64,000 nucleotides of DNA from contig OU452198.1 of assembly GCA_911728435.2 (NCBI GenBank), positions 1,612,001-1,676,000 of the forward strand, read 5' to 3'. Positions 1 through 12,007 of the stretch are shown one piece after another. The notes below the pieces were generated by a model. The model was not told the DNA's origin. It saw only the letters and a list, made by a program, of their open reading frames with translations, and did no database searches. The translations under genes were made by a program, and so were the position numbers. This stretch comes from Apoderus coryli (taxonomy: Eukaryota > Arthropoda > Insecta > Coleoptera > Attelabidae). Every line of letters starts with the position of its first letter. The stretch's first letter is position 1.

Positions 1-3000
1 CTATTGCAAACTTTTTAAAATAGCAAGAACAGAATAAAAAGTTAAATTATCTGTGATATCCAACCCACTACGATACAAATTGTTGGCATGTTTATTAAAT
101 TTCCCTGATATGTGATATTTATACCGAAATAAAAATTAAAGGGCTTTAGACACAGTTTTTCGATCCTTGTACAACAAAAATGATCCTATCAGATATGTTA
201 AGATTTATAATACAAGAATCGATAAAATAACATCCATGGATCTCTAACATAATTTCGTTTCCGACATACAGGTAGGTATGACACAATCATAAACGTTAAA
301 ATATTATGCGTGATGCCAAATACTAATTTAAAAACAGTTCAAAGTAATTAGATTTACCTTCATTTTTACGTTATGGCCTAACAATATACAACTTGTGCAT
401 AAATTAAAAATAAAAATATCGTACCACTATTTAGTCCACGCCCCAAACGGAAAAACAAAAATACTTCAGATGGTTCGAATTCTTTAGCGTAAAATACAGG
501 GACCAGGTAAGAGTTGATTAAAAACTAGACATACCTAGGTACTATCCTAGTTTTATTAGCAGCATCTAGTTTGTGAAATTATACACTAATTTTGAATCTA
601 TTGTCTTTAAGACAATGGTATCCTTAAAATCAATAAATAAAATACATTTTTTGCTCGATTTGTTGGTACTTAATAGGTATTTATTTACTTTTGGACGACA
701 TTCTATCTGCTATAGCGCCGCTACCGTATGATAAATTCCTAGATGTACTTTGAACTGTGTCTGCTGTTTCAAAAAAACCTATTTTTGTAATATTTATTAG
801 GTATATACTGCAACGATAAAATTAGTTTCAAAAACGTCCAGTACCTATTATTACTGGTCCGCTGTTTTTTTTTTAGTATATAGTAGAACAAAAGGCGGAG
901 CGCCAAAATTGGTGATTTTAGTATCATTAATAATAGGTAGGTACCTACTAATCTAATAAGCCCACAAATTAGTATACAGAATGTCTGTGTTAAGCACCCT
1001 AACGTAGGCCAAAGATTAATGTACATATTTCTACAGGGAGCAACAAAGATACAAACTTTTTTTTACGAATCACGCGCTATTTATAAAGTTACGCATTAAT
1101 AAAAGATCGCATTTTGTCAAAATAGTGCCAAAAAAGTGAAAATCTATAAAGGCGTTTGAGAATTATGCGGGAAAACGATACACGAACATTGGATGATGAT
1201 GTTGAGCGTTGTACAGGGTGAGCAAATTTTTATACGGTACAGCCTAAACCGTAATAGATAGAGCGAAACTAAGTGACATGTCACGTTCGATTTTTCGGAG
1301 CTTAGTTTAATGCCGTAATCGGAGCGCGGCTAACTTGATTAGTTTTCTTTATACAGGGCGATTTTCATTTTTTGTCATTTTCCTTTATATTTCGGTTGTT
1401 ATTACAGTTACGGGAAAAGTGTTTTTATGAAAGTTAGAGATAATTTGATGCTTAATGCAGTGGCGTATCAAGCATTTTTTTCGAACTCCAATTGTTCAAG
1501 ATATTGCTATCAACTTTGTTTTCTTAAATGGGACGCCCTATATATTAAAGAGTCAGTAGATTCCATTAATTTCCTTTACAACCATGTATTACAGTTGAAT
1601 TCGAATTTTGAAAACAATAATTGTAAGCTTATAATAAGTAAAAAAGTAATCAGTATACGTTACTAAATTATTTTAATACATATCTTGAAGCACCACTGGC
1701 CACAATATTGGATTTTAATATCTTCGGGCCACCTAAAATGCAAAATACTTTATTAAAAATGTAATTCACCTTGACATATACCTTGGCTTTGAACAACGAT
1801 ATGGCGATACAATAAGACGGCGAGACTGATGCTTCTATAAAAGAACCAAGCATGCGTCAAAAATTAAATTGTATGCAAATAAAACCACAATATATTATTG
1901 TTGAAATAAATAATTTATTCCTTGCTTACTTATGTAATAATAATAATCTATAATGATCATCATCATCATTTCAAAAAGTATTACATTATGGCGCTAATAC
2001 AAATAATAATGTAAAACAAACAACAACAAAATAATGACAAACGAGGAGAGCGAGTGTGTTGAAAATTATAAATAATAAATTAGGATACAACACTACAAGT
2101 ATCCCGATAGGTAATAATATACTTACATCTTGTCTTAAAACTAATTAATAAAAACCAATGTGTTCCTTATTTATTTATATCATTACACGACGACAATCAA
2201 ATTGCAAAAACAATAATGTACATTAATTTATTTTATCACAAAGTAACACACAAACAACAAACTAATAAAAAAACTAAGAAAGAAATATCACCAATATACA
2301 GAGTGTTTTCCGTAACGAGGCAGATATTTTAAAGTAGAAAGATAGGTGGCGGAGGAGTCTGCGACTGCGCCCCTACATAATCATATATAGGGTGAGTCAC
2401 GAGGGATGCCACGGAAAACTAGATGTATTTGGGGATTTTTGTTACAGAGATAATGATTAGAAGTCTGAAATCAGTAGGAAGGTTCCCTACACCTACCTAA
2501 ATACAGAGGCTCGAAGTTAAAACTTTTTTTTAAGAAATAGGTACTAAATACTATAGCTTTGCGTTAGGAATTTTATCTTATATTGAAAGTGCTATGGTTC
2601 AAAAAATCTCTGATTTTAATCAAAAAGTTATAGCGAACTTCAGCAAAGAGAGTCAAATTGAACTAGAAACTTCGCAGAGGCGCCATTTTTCGTAAGCGTT
2701 TTGCTTTTCGAAAGAGCTTCCAACATTCGTCAGTCAATATTTCTTTCACAATAATTGCCAATAGTTCTTTGAGAAATCAAACCCTCTTCCTTCCGGAACT
2801 TTTTCCACTCAGACCTGAATGGAACAGATGTATTATTTGTGGAATCTCGAATCAATTAAGACCTGGCAGAAAAAAAGGAAAACCTTTGGTGCGCTTACGA
2901 TCTATATGAAGCAACAACAAGGCCTCTGGACTCTAGCATCCTAAAACTCTATTCGTAATGTTTGCTGCCTATAAGCGGGAAGTACAAATGTTCCAACATT

Positions 3001-5710
3001 TATTTACTTAGAACTTACATCAAAATAGGGCTTGAGTTCACGATGAGGGTCCAGAGGACCTTCTTTGGGACATTTGCAGTTGATGACGAAAGGACAGATG
3101 CATTTGTCACAAAAAAAATTCAATTGGCTGCCTGAATCAGAAGATAATGTCTTCTCGTATAAAATACATATTGAATTGACTGACTGGCTCAGCATAAACA
3201 CAGATGGTAAGGTCAGCGTCAGAAAGCCAAGCCATAACAAAATTGTTTGCTCAGGAAGAGAGCCCATGAAGGAGATGCAGCAAAACTGGTCGATTCAACG
3301 GATTTTAACAATGTTCAGCAGCTTCTCTTAATAAGTAACGACTTTTAAGACTCCCTATTTCTTTGAGTTAGCCTTTTCACTAACGCAATCACCATAACTC
3401 TTGAAGATGCCCACTCGTGTTGGCGAGAAATTACAGTAACCTTAAAATATCGGCCTTATTACTAGAAATTACACTGTACACTGGTTAACTGGTCCCAATA
3501 ATAAAAACGCATAGTCGGAACCCTACCAGTCACTTGATTTCACAGACGAGATGTTTTGTTGCTCACCAGGATCCTTCCCCATCATTTCCTATACTAAAAA
3601 GCCAAAGGCTGTGAATATGAACACATTTGTAGACGTTCGAAAAAGGCGGGAGAGTAATGGAGACCGTAGTCTGAGTGAATCAGGAAATGTTGTTCATCGA
3701 TTATCATCAAAAAGGTAAATCAATATCGTGGATGTGTTAGTCATCAATTCTTGTGGCCAAAAGGCGTCCAAATTTAAAGAACACGTGCTTCTTCATGAGG
3801 ACAAAGAAAAATTCATGAATAGCAGATTCGCTCGCAGATATTTTCATTGAACGTTTGTCTGCAGAGCAAAATGCCAAGAATTAATGGAGAATATTCAGTG
3901 ATCCTATGCTGATGAGGATCAACCAATTTCTTTGCCAGATTGGGGCGAATGGATGAAAGCTTAGGAGTCTTTTCATGAACACTAACGGAAGCTGATGAAG
4001 CTGGAAAATCTCCAATAAAGCAACAACTTAATACAGAATGAACAGCAGCGGGCGAATTTAATCAAATTCGACTAAAATGTTTTCAATATGAATATTTAAG
4101 TTCTTTGCCAAAAATGACGTTTTCAGGCAAGAAATCCTTTAGGTTATAGTTCTTGTTGTAAAGGATGTATCTACTTTAAGAGATATTGGATACATATTTA
4201 TACAGGTTGCCCAATTTTATTATTTAGCAAAAAACTTTGACTAAGGTTGTACAATCCCAAATTTTTAAAATAATTACTGAAAAATCGATCCCAACGTGGG
4301 GGACACCCTGTATACATATCATTTTGTACCAATATTCCAGTGTAATATAAGATTTTAGAAACGCCTGTTGATCGTAAAACTGTTCTAACAGATGGCAGTC
4401 ATTTAGATTTGATGGGGACTTATCCGGTCGAGCTCAGATTATGGCTTTATTTTGGATATTGACTTTCTGAAGTTTACAGAATTTTTTTTAATTAAACTAG
4501 ACTAATTAAAGTATTGTATTTTACTCATACGTAAAATAAAAAAATATTCAAAAATAGCAGTCTAACTATATATTTATGTATAAGTTTTTAATTTCAAATT
4601 TATCATTTTAATTTTTTATTTTTTTAAATACAATATATCAGATTTATTTTTTTTTTGTAATTTCATATTATAGTATTAATAATAATAATTAGCAATTTTT
4701 TTTTTATATTCTGCAATAATATCTTTCAATAATATAATTTAATTATTAATATTTTTTTTTGTTTTAAATATTTTACAATAAAATGTATATCTTTTTGTCT
4801 TATTTCGTTCGTGTATTTTTTTAAATATTATTTTTGAATTACACTTTTCTTTTAATCTATTAAATATTTTAAGTGTAGCTATTTATAATATTTATAATTT
4901 TATTTTTTTTTATTTAAAATTAAATTAAATAAGTATGACTAGATTTTCCACTGTTAATTATTCAAATACAAAATAAAAGCAAAAAAAAAAAACAACTGTT
5001 TTTGACAAATTTATTAAGGATGTTTTACTAAATATCTTGAATTCGATCCCGACTAGAAATAATACCTACATTTCTCCAAATACGACAATCAATTAGTTTC
5101 GTCATCGACTTTGTTTACGAGGGGGACATTTTATGAAAAAAATGAGATTTTTGGGGTATTCACTAGAATAAGAAAAATAGGTCGAATAATTATTAAAATA
5201 ACAAAAATCCAGGGCCACATTAATATGATCTACAGCGAAATAGAGGCATGCCTAAAATCCCAGACATTCGATTTAGCAAAAAATGTCCCTCGCGTAAAAC
5301 TAGTCCAAGAATTTTTCTAAAAACATACTTTAAATACTCGAAGATGTAGTTTTAAGCAAAACAACAATAATAATTTCTTCCAAATTAAATTTAACCAATA
5401 AGTGCATCGTGTCTCATTGAGTACATTTTGCCCTAAAAGTTTCCCTCGAATCTATCAAAGTAAAATATTTTCAAATGCAAAGATAAACTCTATGTTTTTG
5501 ATCATTTCAGTGAAGACGTTTTTATAAAGAATTACTTTTTCTTCTAAATCTACAAATAAAAAAGTTTTTCCTCTTATAGTAAATAGCATATAATTTCTGA
5601 ATCCAAAACCCAAAGAAAATAAAATAATTTTTAAAAAATTACCATAACAACGCGTTTCTTTTTGTATACCAAGTATTTTATAATTCGTCCTTCAAAACTT
5701 CATTTAATTT
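1..5710. other. AT-rich flank, no gene recognised
   Basis: This stretch lies beyond the 3' end of the kinase gene. The open frames are short and overlapping, and none looks like a known protein. It holds scattered CAGGGTG-type termini (about 1213, 2389, 4306), a short ATC run near 1960 and a very AT-rich, T-homopolymer-rich block at 4470-5000. Positions 2750-4100 carry degraded plus-strand reading frames (for example 3065-3331) that could be an old unrecognised element. Confidence 0.5.
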
Positions 5711-5721
5711 TGATGGCATAA

Positions 5722-6856
5722 CCACAGTATAATAAATAATACAGTATTCTGACTTTCCGCTTGCGAGCCGTCCTGCGCATATCGTCGCGTATGCCGCCAT
5801 TATGGGTTAAAACGTCACAATAATCGCATTGACGTAGATGGATACCGTTCACTCCTGTAAAATTTATATTACGAAATGACAGTATCTAATATGTTTTTAA
5901 ACTAAATGCAAGTGAAACATAAACACAAGTTGTCTCGTGGCGAGATAGCATGATAACGCTAATCAGCTAGGGGTTATATTATTGACAATATATATATGGC
6001 CCTTGTTTGACTAAAATTGCTGAGAACAGGATTCAGTTGATGCAGAATTCAGGCAAACGGCTTGTATGTGGAATTCGTAGGGGTGAAAGAGGCTAGCAAT
6101 AAGATTAAGGTAATCGGCTGGTTGAGAATGAAATAACGTCGGATTTTCATTAACTAATTTTGATTAATAAAAATCATCAGATGGAAATAGGCGGAATACT
6201 TATATGAAAGATTGAAGTTCCGGGGATCGGTGTATGATGTGAATATTCCTTATAAAACTGTCATTACGCCACCGCTAGACTCAACATCAATCTTTGAGCG
6301 GTGATTTTCCTATACGGTCTCCGCTCTACCAGAGAATATAAAAAGTTTACAGGGGTTTTCGTTTAAGAGCGCTGTCTGACACGTAATAGAACAAATTAAT
6401 TTATAAAAAGAAGCTAGCTACTAAATTTGGCCAGCGATGTAAAACTATTTTCAGATAGGTTGAAGCTAAAATATAAGTTACGTTTAGGTTAAGTTAAGAA
6501 GCACGACTTCAACTTTTATAAAAATGTCTTTTTTACTAATAAAGTCTGTATTATTGTTGTGTTTATTATTATTATTAAAAATCACCCAATCATGTCAACA
6601 TTTAACTGATACCACCACTCAAGGCTGTTTTCAATCACTATGACACACCACAAATATTTCTGAAATTGACAGCGATATTATTATGTACTTAAATATTTTT
6701 ACAAAAATCAAAATACAGTACTGTGGTTAGAAACCGAAAACTATAATTATTCTTAGTCAGGACCTGACTTGTAACCCAAAATGGCGGCGTCATACGTCAC
6801 AGTTTATTTCAAAGTGCCAACGTGGAGTCGGAATGCTGTACTTATTAATGCTGTGG
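5722..6856. mobile_element. 1.1-kb non-autonomous TIR element with flanking duplication
   Basis: The left arm (from CCACAG at 5722, about 100 bp) pairs with the reverse complement of the right arm (to CTGTGG at 6856). The arms share the tracts around CATTCYGACT, GCCGCCAT and GGGTTA with scattered differences. Both sides show the sequence GCATAAC, so the target duplication is 5-8 bp; the exact boundary is ambiguous because it merges with the TIR tip. I see no transposase inside. The superfamily is not certain. Confidence 0.65.
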
Positions 6857-7439
6857 CATAACCATAAATTGGCTACTAATTATCCATACAGAAAATATGT
6901 TGTTACTCAGAGCGTTTATTGGAACTGGAAAAATAATTCAAGCAATATCCGATGTCCCACTTATAATCTCCCTCTGTTGCAAAAGTTTAATTATATTTAA
7001 AGCATGAAAAAACTATTCGTCCACGAGTGCTAAACTAGTAGAAATCGATTCAAGTATCTGTAACATCTAAACTAATTAAATTAGTAATAAACTAATTACT
7101 TATTTAAATTATCTATGAGAGTGTTTCTTTTAAAATTAAGTTTTCTACAATTTCATTATTTAACTCGCTACTATAGTTACATTTTCTTGTTGAGTTGGAA
7201 TGCGTTTAGAATTTTATCAATAAAATGTTCTTTAATAATTATCTACAGCAGCCTATTATAACAATATTGAACCATTTTTTAGTAACTAATGTTTTGTCTT
7301 TTATTTTTTTTTTTTTAAACTAAGACACAAACTTTGACAAAGTGATGTACACTGTGTCCCAAAAATATACCGACAAACTTTAACATGTGACGGGGGCCTT
7401 CAAAACAAACATGCTTTTAATTAGTAAACATTTAAACTG

Positions 7440-8400
7440 TTTGGTTATTTTTTCTTTATTGTCTAACAGGCGAAATACCCAATTACAAGACAATGTATTT
7501 GCATACAAATTCTGAACATAATAATGTGCTTATTAATAATAATAACAATGATAAGATATAAATTCAATATAACAAAATATACAAAAATTACATACTTATA
7601 TACAAATAACTGACAAATTATTTAAAATTCGAGAGTGCGGAGGTAGTACCAAAGGCTTTTTCGGAATCGGTTTAAAGATTTATCAAAATAATCAATATTA
7701 TGATGCAAATGGGAACTGTTGCACACGTCACAGGCCCTGAATAATGGAGCTCTTTGTTCATAATTAGTATGAGTTTGAGGTAATCCAAATAGGTTCGGCT
7801 TACGCGAATTAAACTGAGGTACATTAAAATGTATTTGTTGTAATAAATTCGGACAGTCAATAATGTTGTTAATTAATTTATAAAGAAAAACTTGGTCGGT
7901 AAATATTCGACGAACTGCCAGCGAGTCAAAGTTAAATTTGTTTAACAGCACTTGATGGTCACAACCTCTTGTAGGAAAACTCCCATCACTTTTAAAAGAT
8001 AGATATCTCAAAAACTTACGTTGTACGTACTCCAACTTGTTCTTATGAACAGTGTAGTAGGGTGACCATACAAATGATGGGTACTCCAATTTAGATCTCA
8101 CAAAGGTGTTGTATAGAGCAATGAGACAATCAACGCTATCAAAGTCCCTTCCGGTACGAAATATAAAGCCCAACACACGAAGAGCCCCCTGCGCAATGTA
8201 TTCAACATGGCTGTTAAACGACAAATCCGAATCAACAACAATACCAAGATCCCTCATCTGGGCACAAGACTCAAGAACTGTATTATTCAGCCTATACTGA
8301 AATAAGACGGGTTCCCTACTTTTCGAAAACACCATTAGTTTACACTTCGGTATGCTAAGCTTCAACGCATTTGACTCACACCACTCCTCAAAACAATTTA
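7440..8400 (-). mobile_element. LINE 3' fragment: C-terminal RT region (Jockey/I-like clade)
   Basis: An open frame at 8365-7622 encodes the post-palm RT region of an insect non-LTR retrotransposon: LSIPKCKLMVFSKSREP, LRDLGIVVDSDLSF-type motif, FVRSKLEYPSFVWSPYY, VQRKFLRYLSFK and RGCDHQVLL. The catalytic FADD box is absent, so it is 5'-truncated. A 3' tail region ends in GACAATAAAGAAAAAATAA on the minus strand near 7440, a plausible LINE 3' end. It is related to the copies at 12.0-13.5, 42.9-44.0 and 52.6-53.2 kb. Confidence 0.82.
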
Positions 8401-8435
8401 CAAAATATGATTTAATAGATCACTTTGACTAAATA

Positions 8436-9485
8436 CGAGGGTTGCCTTTTATATTTCGGGATTTGGCAACCCTGGTGTTGCAATCTGGCAACTGCAAGCT
8501 CTATCGTAAAGTTGGACATTTTTGAGGTTATACGTACTCAGAACGTTCTGACATACGAGCGCTATTTGTGTTGTTTACAGTAACTTAAAAGATTCATCTC
8601 GGCCCAAAAATGGAATTAAATCGTGAACATTTTCGTGATTATTTTTTACAACTTTTGACGTGGATTAACTCAGCAACAGTGCATGGATGAACTTAATTCA
8701 ATTTTTGGCGATGAAGCTCCATCAATGCCCAGTGTTTATCGATGGTATGGTGAATTCAATCGTGGTCGTAGTCCACTCCAAGACGAATTTCGTGAAGGTC
8801 GTCCCAAATCAGTTGTTGTTCCGAAAACCCATCATTTGATGCTGTGCGCGAACTGATATTGCAAGGTCGTCATGTGGCCTATCAAGACATTGAGACAACC
8901 TTAGGCATTAGTGGGACCAGAATACATTCAATAATGCATAAACATTTGACTGTCAAAAAAATTTGTTCGCGTTGGATCCTACACAATTTGTCAATCGCTC
9001 AAAAAAAGGCTCGTGTCGATTGGTGGAAAGAAATGCTCAAAAAATACGTTCACGGTGCTTCGAAACACGTCTATGACATCGTGACAGGTGATGAAACGTG
9101 GATTTACGCGTATAAGCCCGAAAGTAAAGAGCAGTCGACTGGGTGTTTCAAGATGAACCAAAGCCAAAGAGTTGTTCGCGCACGAAGCACTTCCAAGCAA
9201 ATGGTCGCCTGTTTTTTCGAAAAAACTGGACATGTCGCAACGCAGAACAGTCAATTAAGAGTGGTACACAACCTTTTGTTTGCCAGTTGTTTTCCAAGAA
9301 ATCAGGAAAACCAACCGCCGAAGACGGATCACTCTTCACCACGACAATGCGAGCTCTCACACATCGTCTCAAACAACTACATTTTTGAGCACCCAAAACA
9401 TCGATTTGATGAGTCATCCGCCGTATAGTCCTGACTTCGCACCGAATGACTTCTGTGTGTGTTTGAGTGAAGCAGCATGCTTCTA
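8436..9485 (+). pseudogene. Decayed mariner transposase, D,D34D
   Basis: The start is ATG at 8610 (MELNREHFRD). GISGTRIHSIMHKHL and LCSRWI-type helix-turn-helix motifs follow, then the first Asp in TGDETWIYAY. The reading frame shifts near 9148, and the second Asp (HHDNASSHTS) and third (HPPYSPDFAPND) lie in another frame. Thirty-four residues separate the last two Asp, the D,D34D signature. Frameshifts near 8650-8840 also break it. The tip ACGAGGGTTGCC near 8438 is probably the left TIR and is shared with the copy at 44.56 kb. Confidence 0.88.
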
Positions 9486-9519
9486 AGAAGAGATATCCGG
9501 AACCTTTGCTTCCACCTAT

Positions 9520-10015
9520 TGTCACCTTAGAGAAAGTAGAAACCTGAGTCGTTCTGGTGGTGTTGGACGTCGAAGAACAGCTCCTACAGTGCAATTTGAA
9601 GAACAAGTTCTACACCATGTACAAGAAAATCTTCCTCTGCAAGTGTTCGAGCAATTGAGCATCGTTTAGGACCTTCCTAGTTGACGGTACACGAACAACT
9701 TAAAAATCCCGAAGATAACTCTCATCGAGTGGGATTATGGGTCGCAACCAACCTGATAAAGAATGGTGGTGTAGTCTGATGAGACATGTTTGACTCGCGA
9801 TGTTTATTTTAATAGTAGAAACAGCCATATTATGAAAATCCCCAAGACACCAGTAACAACTTAGTGTTAGCATATTGGCTGGTATTGTTGAAGATAATTT
9901 AAGAGTTTACTAGCTGCTTGCTCGTTTGAATTTTCTACAAAATGTTTTGCCAATATTATTGGGAAATGTCCCTTTAAACGTTAGGAATAACATGTGGTTC
10001 CACATTTTGGTTTAA
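9520..10015 (+). pseudogene. Fragment of a Tc3/DUF4817-type DDE transposase
   Basis: Translation in shifting frames gives NLSRSGGVGRRRT, FEEQVLHHVQEN, VYFNSRNSHIMK and NFLQNVLPILLGNVPL with NNMWFH. This order matches the insect transposase family also seen at 38360-37774. Several frameshifts and stops are present. It abuts the mariner, so the two form a nested or end-to-end pair. Confidence 0.6.
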
Positions 10016-10404
10016 ACGTACGGGATGATGCATTCCCCCGATATTAACCTTTTGAGCAAAAAAGCAAAAAACTGTTTGTTTTGATGGATCATCTCTTTGT
10101 CGGTATGTTTTTGAGCCACTCTGTATACGTATATATGTGTAATATACCTGGTACTGACTCTAACTATGCTGGCACAATTTAAAACTTCATTAAACACTAC
10201 GGTATGTCATGGAACACTAGAAAAAACTTTTAGGTTTCGAGATTATTCACATTTCCTTCTTTTCTTCTAGTTAGCGTTGCTCATATTATAGGATTTACAA
10301 AACATCTTTCAAATATAGTTTCGTAAACATTTACACGATTTATTTAAATAGCTACCCGACCTTCAGAACGAGAGTAACTATTTATATTTTGAGCCTTGGT
10401 AACA

Positions 10405-10545
10405 CTTACTTTAATGACATAAACGACGTAAATGACATAAACGACGTAAATGACATAAACGACGTAAATGACATAAACGACGTAAATGACATAAACGACG
10501 TAAATGACATAAACGACGTAAATGACATAAACGACGTAAAAGACA
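10405..10545. repeat. 18-bp tandem array (about 7.5 copies)
   Basis: The unit GACGTAAATGACATAAAC repeats with almost no variation. The minus-strand open frame across it (HLRRLC repeats) is only a product of the 18-bp period. The unit shares TCATTTACGTC with the 31-bp satellite at 46.5-49.5 kb. Confidence 0.95.
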
Positions 10546-10685
10546 AACGGGGGTCCGATAAAGAATGAGAGTGTAACTGTAAATGAGGGTCTTAAAAATA
10601 TTGCGATTTAGCAAAACTTCGCCTAATTTTGGAAGCTCTTCTTTCATTTTTTATTTCATTGTCATATTTTATCTTTTCTCAATTT

Positions 10686-10724
10686 TACGTTTCGACAACT
10701 GTTTGCTGTCTTCTTCAGGTCAGT
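10686..10724 (-). ncRNA. Hammerhead-like motif (copy a)
   Basis: On the minus strand the order is CUGAAGA (10718-10712), one A, a GACAGC/GUUGUC stem with a 5-nt loop, GAAA (10693-10690), then CGUA. U7 of the core is naturally variable, so CUGAAGA fits CUGANGA. Stem I is not convincing. Confidence 0.5.
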
Positions 10725-10957
10725 CTAGTATCTTTTTCTACATTATATAAGATATTTCTTTATTAATAAAAGTATATCTAGTGTATTTACCACCTATAAC
10801 GATGTTGTTGTCAAAACATTGTAAAACTTCGCGGAGAAAAAAAAATGACAACTAAATCAATGTTTTATTTTCCAAAACTAATCCATAATCTTCTAATAAT
10901 AATAATAATAATAATTGAAAAAGTTAAGTGAAGTTGTAAATTTTTAGTGCAAAACAA

Positions 10958-11170
10958 AAGTCCAATCTCCACAAAAACAAACCAAACAGAAATCCATGTT
11001 TGGACAATGGTTATGGATTTCTGGTACGTTTGTTTTAGTGGAGATTTGACTAAAAAAAAATCTTATATTATGAAATAATCCATTCTAAGAGGAGCGATGA
11101 TTAATATAGAAATTAAACAACGTCTGCTCCACAAAATAATTTTGTGGAGCAGACGTCGTTTAATTTCTAT
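10958..11170. repeat. Two adjacent hairpins, one a 65-bp near-perfect palindrome
   Basis: An imperfect hairpin of about 40-bp arms occupies 10958-11052 (CAATCTCCACAAAAACAAAC against its complement). At 11106-11170 the arms ATAGAAATTAAACAACGTCT... match their complement with one mismatch around a TAA centre. The GTCTGCTCCACAAAAT arm is also found at the ends of the element at 57866-58900, so this is part of the same repeat family. Confidence 0.85.
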
Positions 11171-11195
11171 AAAAATCTTATAATTCAAAAATCAA

Positions 11196-11238
11196 CAATA
11201 AATGTTTCGAGAGTAGATACTCTCATCATCAGTGGTAA
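11196..11238 (-). ncRNA. Hammerhead-like motif (copy b)
   Basis: Minus strand: CUGAUGA (11232-11226), U, a perfect 7-bp stem II GAGAGUA/UACUCUC, GAAA (11208-11205), then CAUUUA. The CAUGU of other copies is changed to CAUUU, so stem III is damaged. Stem I is weak. Confidence 0.55.
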
Positions 11239-12007
11239 TAATGGGACGAATAGAGAGCTAACAGGATATGGATTCTTATCAATTATTAAAACCTGAAATA
11301 GTTACGTTAGTAAGTTATCGCTGAAATTATATTGAACCTCATCCCAAAAAATCAAAACGAAAAAGGAAGAAAAATCAAACAAATTTATCCGTAACAAGAC
11401 TAGGCTATTGAAGTTTGGGAAAGCTGCATTACAAACCAACCCCCATTTCTGGAACAATTTTTTTCGTTAAATAAATCGTGTAAACGTCTTTTAAATCTTA
11501 TCATTTCAGCATCTGTTTTCCGAAAATTACTTTGAGGAAGTGGCGATATCAACAGGGTGTCCCATCGTCACAGACACAGTCTGTCGTGAATTGTAATTGG
11601 CGAAGAATATTGGAAAATCTTGAGCACAGGTCGATATGGGTCATTCTTATGAAATTATTTAACAATTTTTTTTTTTCAGTTATGTTAAAGGTACGTTTTC
11701 GCTCGGACTGCTGGCCGTCGCGCATAGGTTTACAAACACAATGGAAGTGTTTTTGGTGGAACGTCTGGGTCAGCAGACTGTCGTGTCTCAACTGCTTTCA
11801 GACGTGATGGCCAAGGTGTCGTGGGTCGCAATAAAAATGAGTAAAACAGTGTCTAGTGAAGAGGACGACATTCTGAGTGAAAACGTGAGTAAATTTCCAC
11901 AATAAGAATTTTAAGAATCTAGAAATTCTGGAGAATATTTGGAAATAAATCAGCGAATTAGTATTTTAAAGTAGCCTACTTTTGCACGTTCAATTAGTAA
12001 CTCGAGT

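Noticed and set aside
769..1026. 85-residue minus-strand frame
   Set aside because: Low-complexity AT-driven frame without splice or homology signals.
3004..3331. A small gene with overlapping frames on both strands
   Set aside because: Both frames are short, unrecognised, and surrounded by stops; it may be a decayed element, but nothing supports a gene.
10411..10647. HLRRLC-repeat protein on the minus strand
   Set aside because: It is the translation of the 18-bp tandem array.
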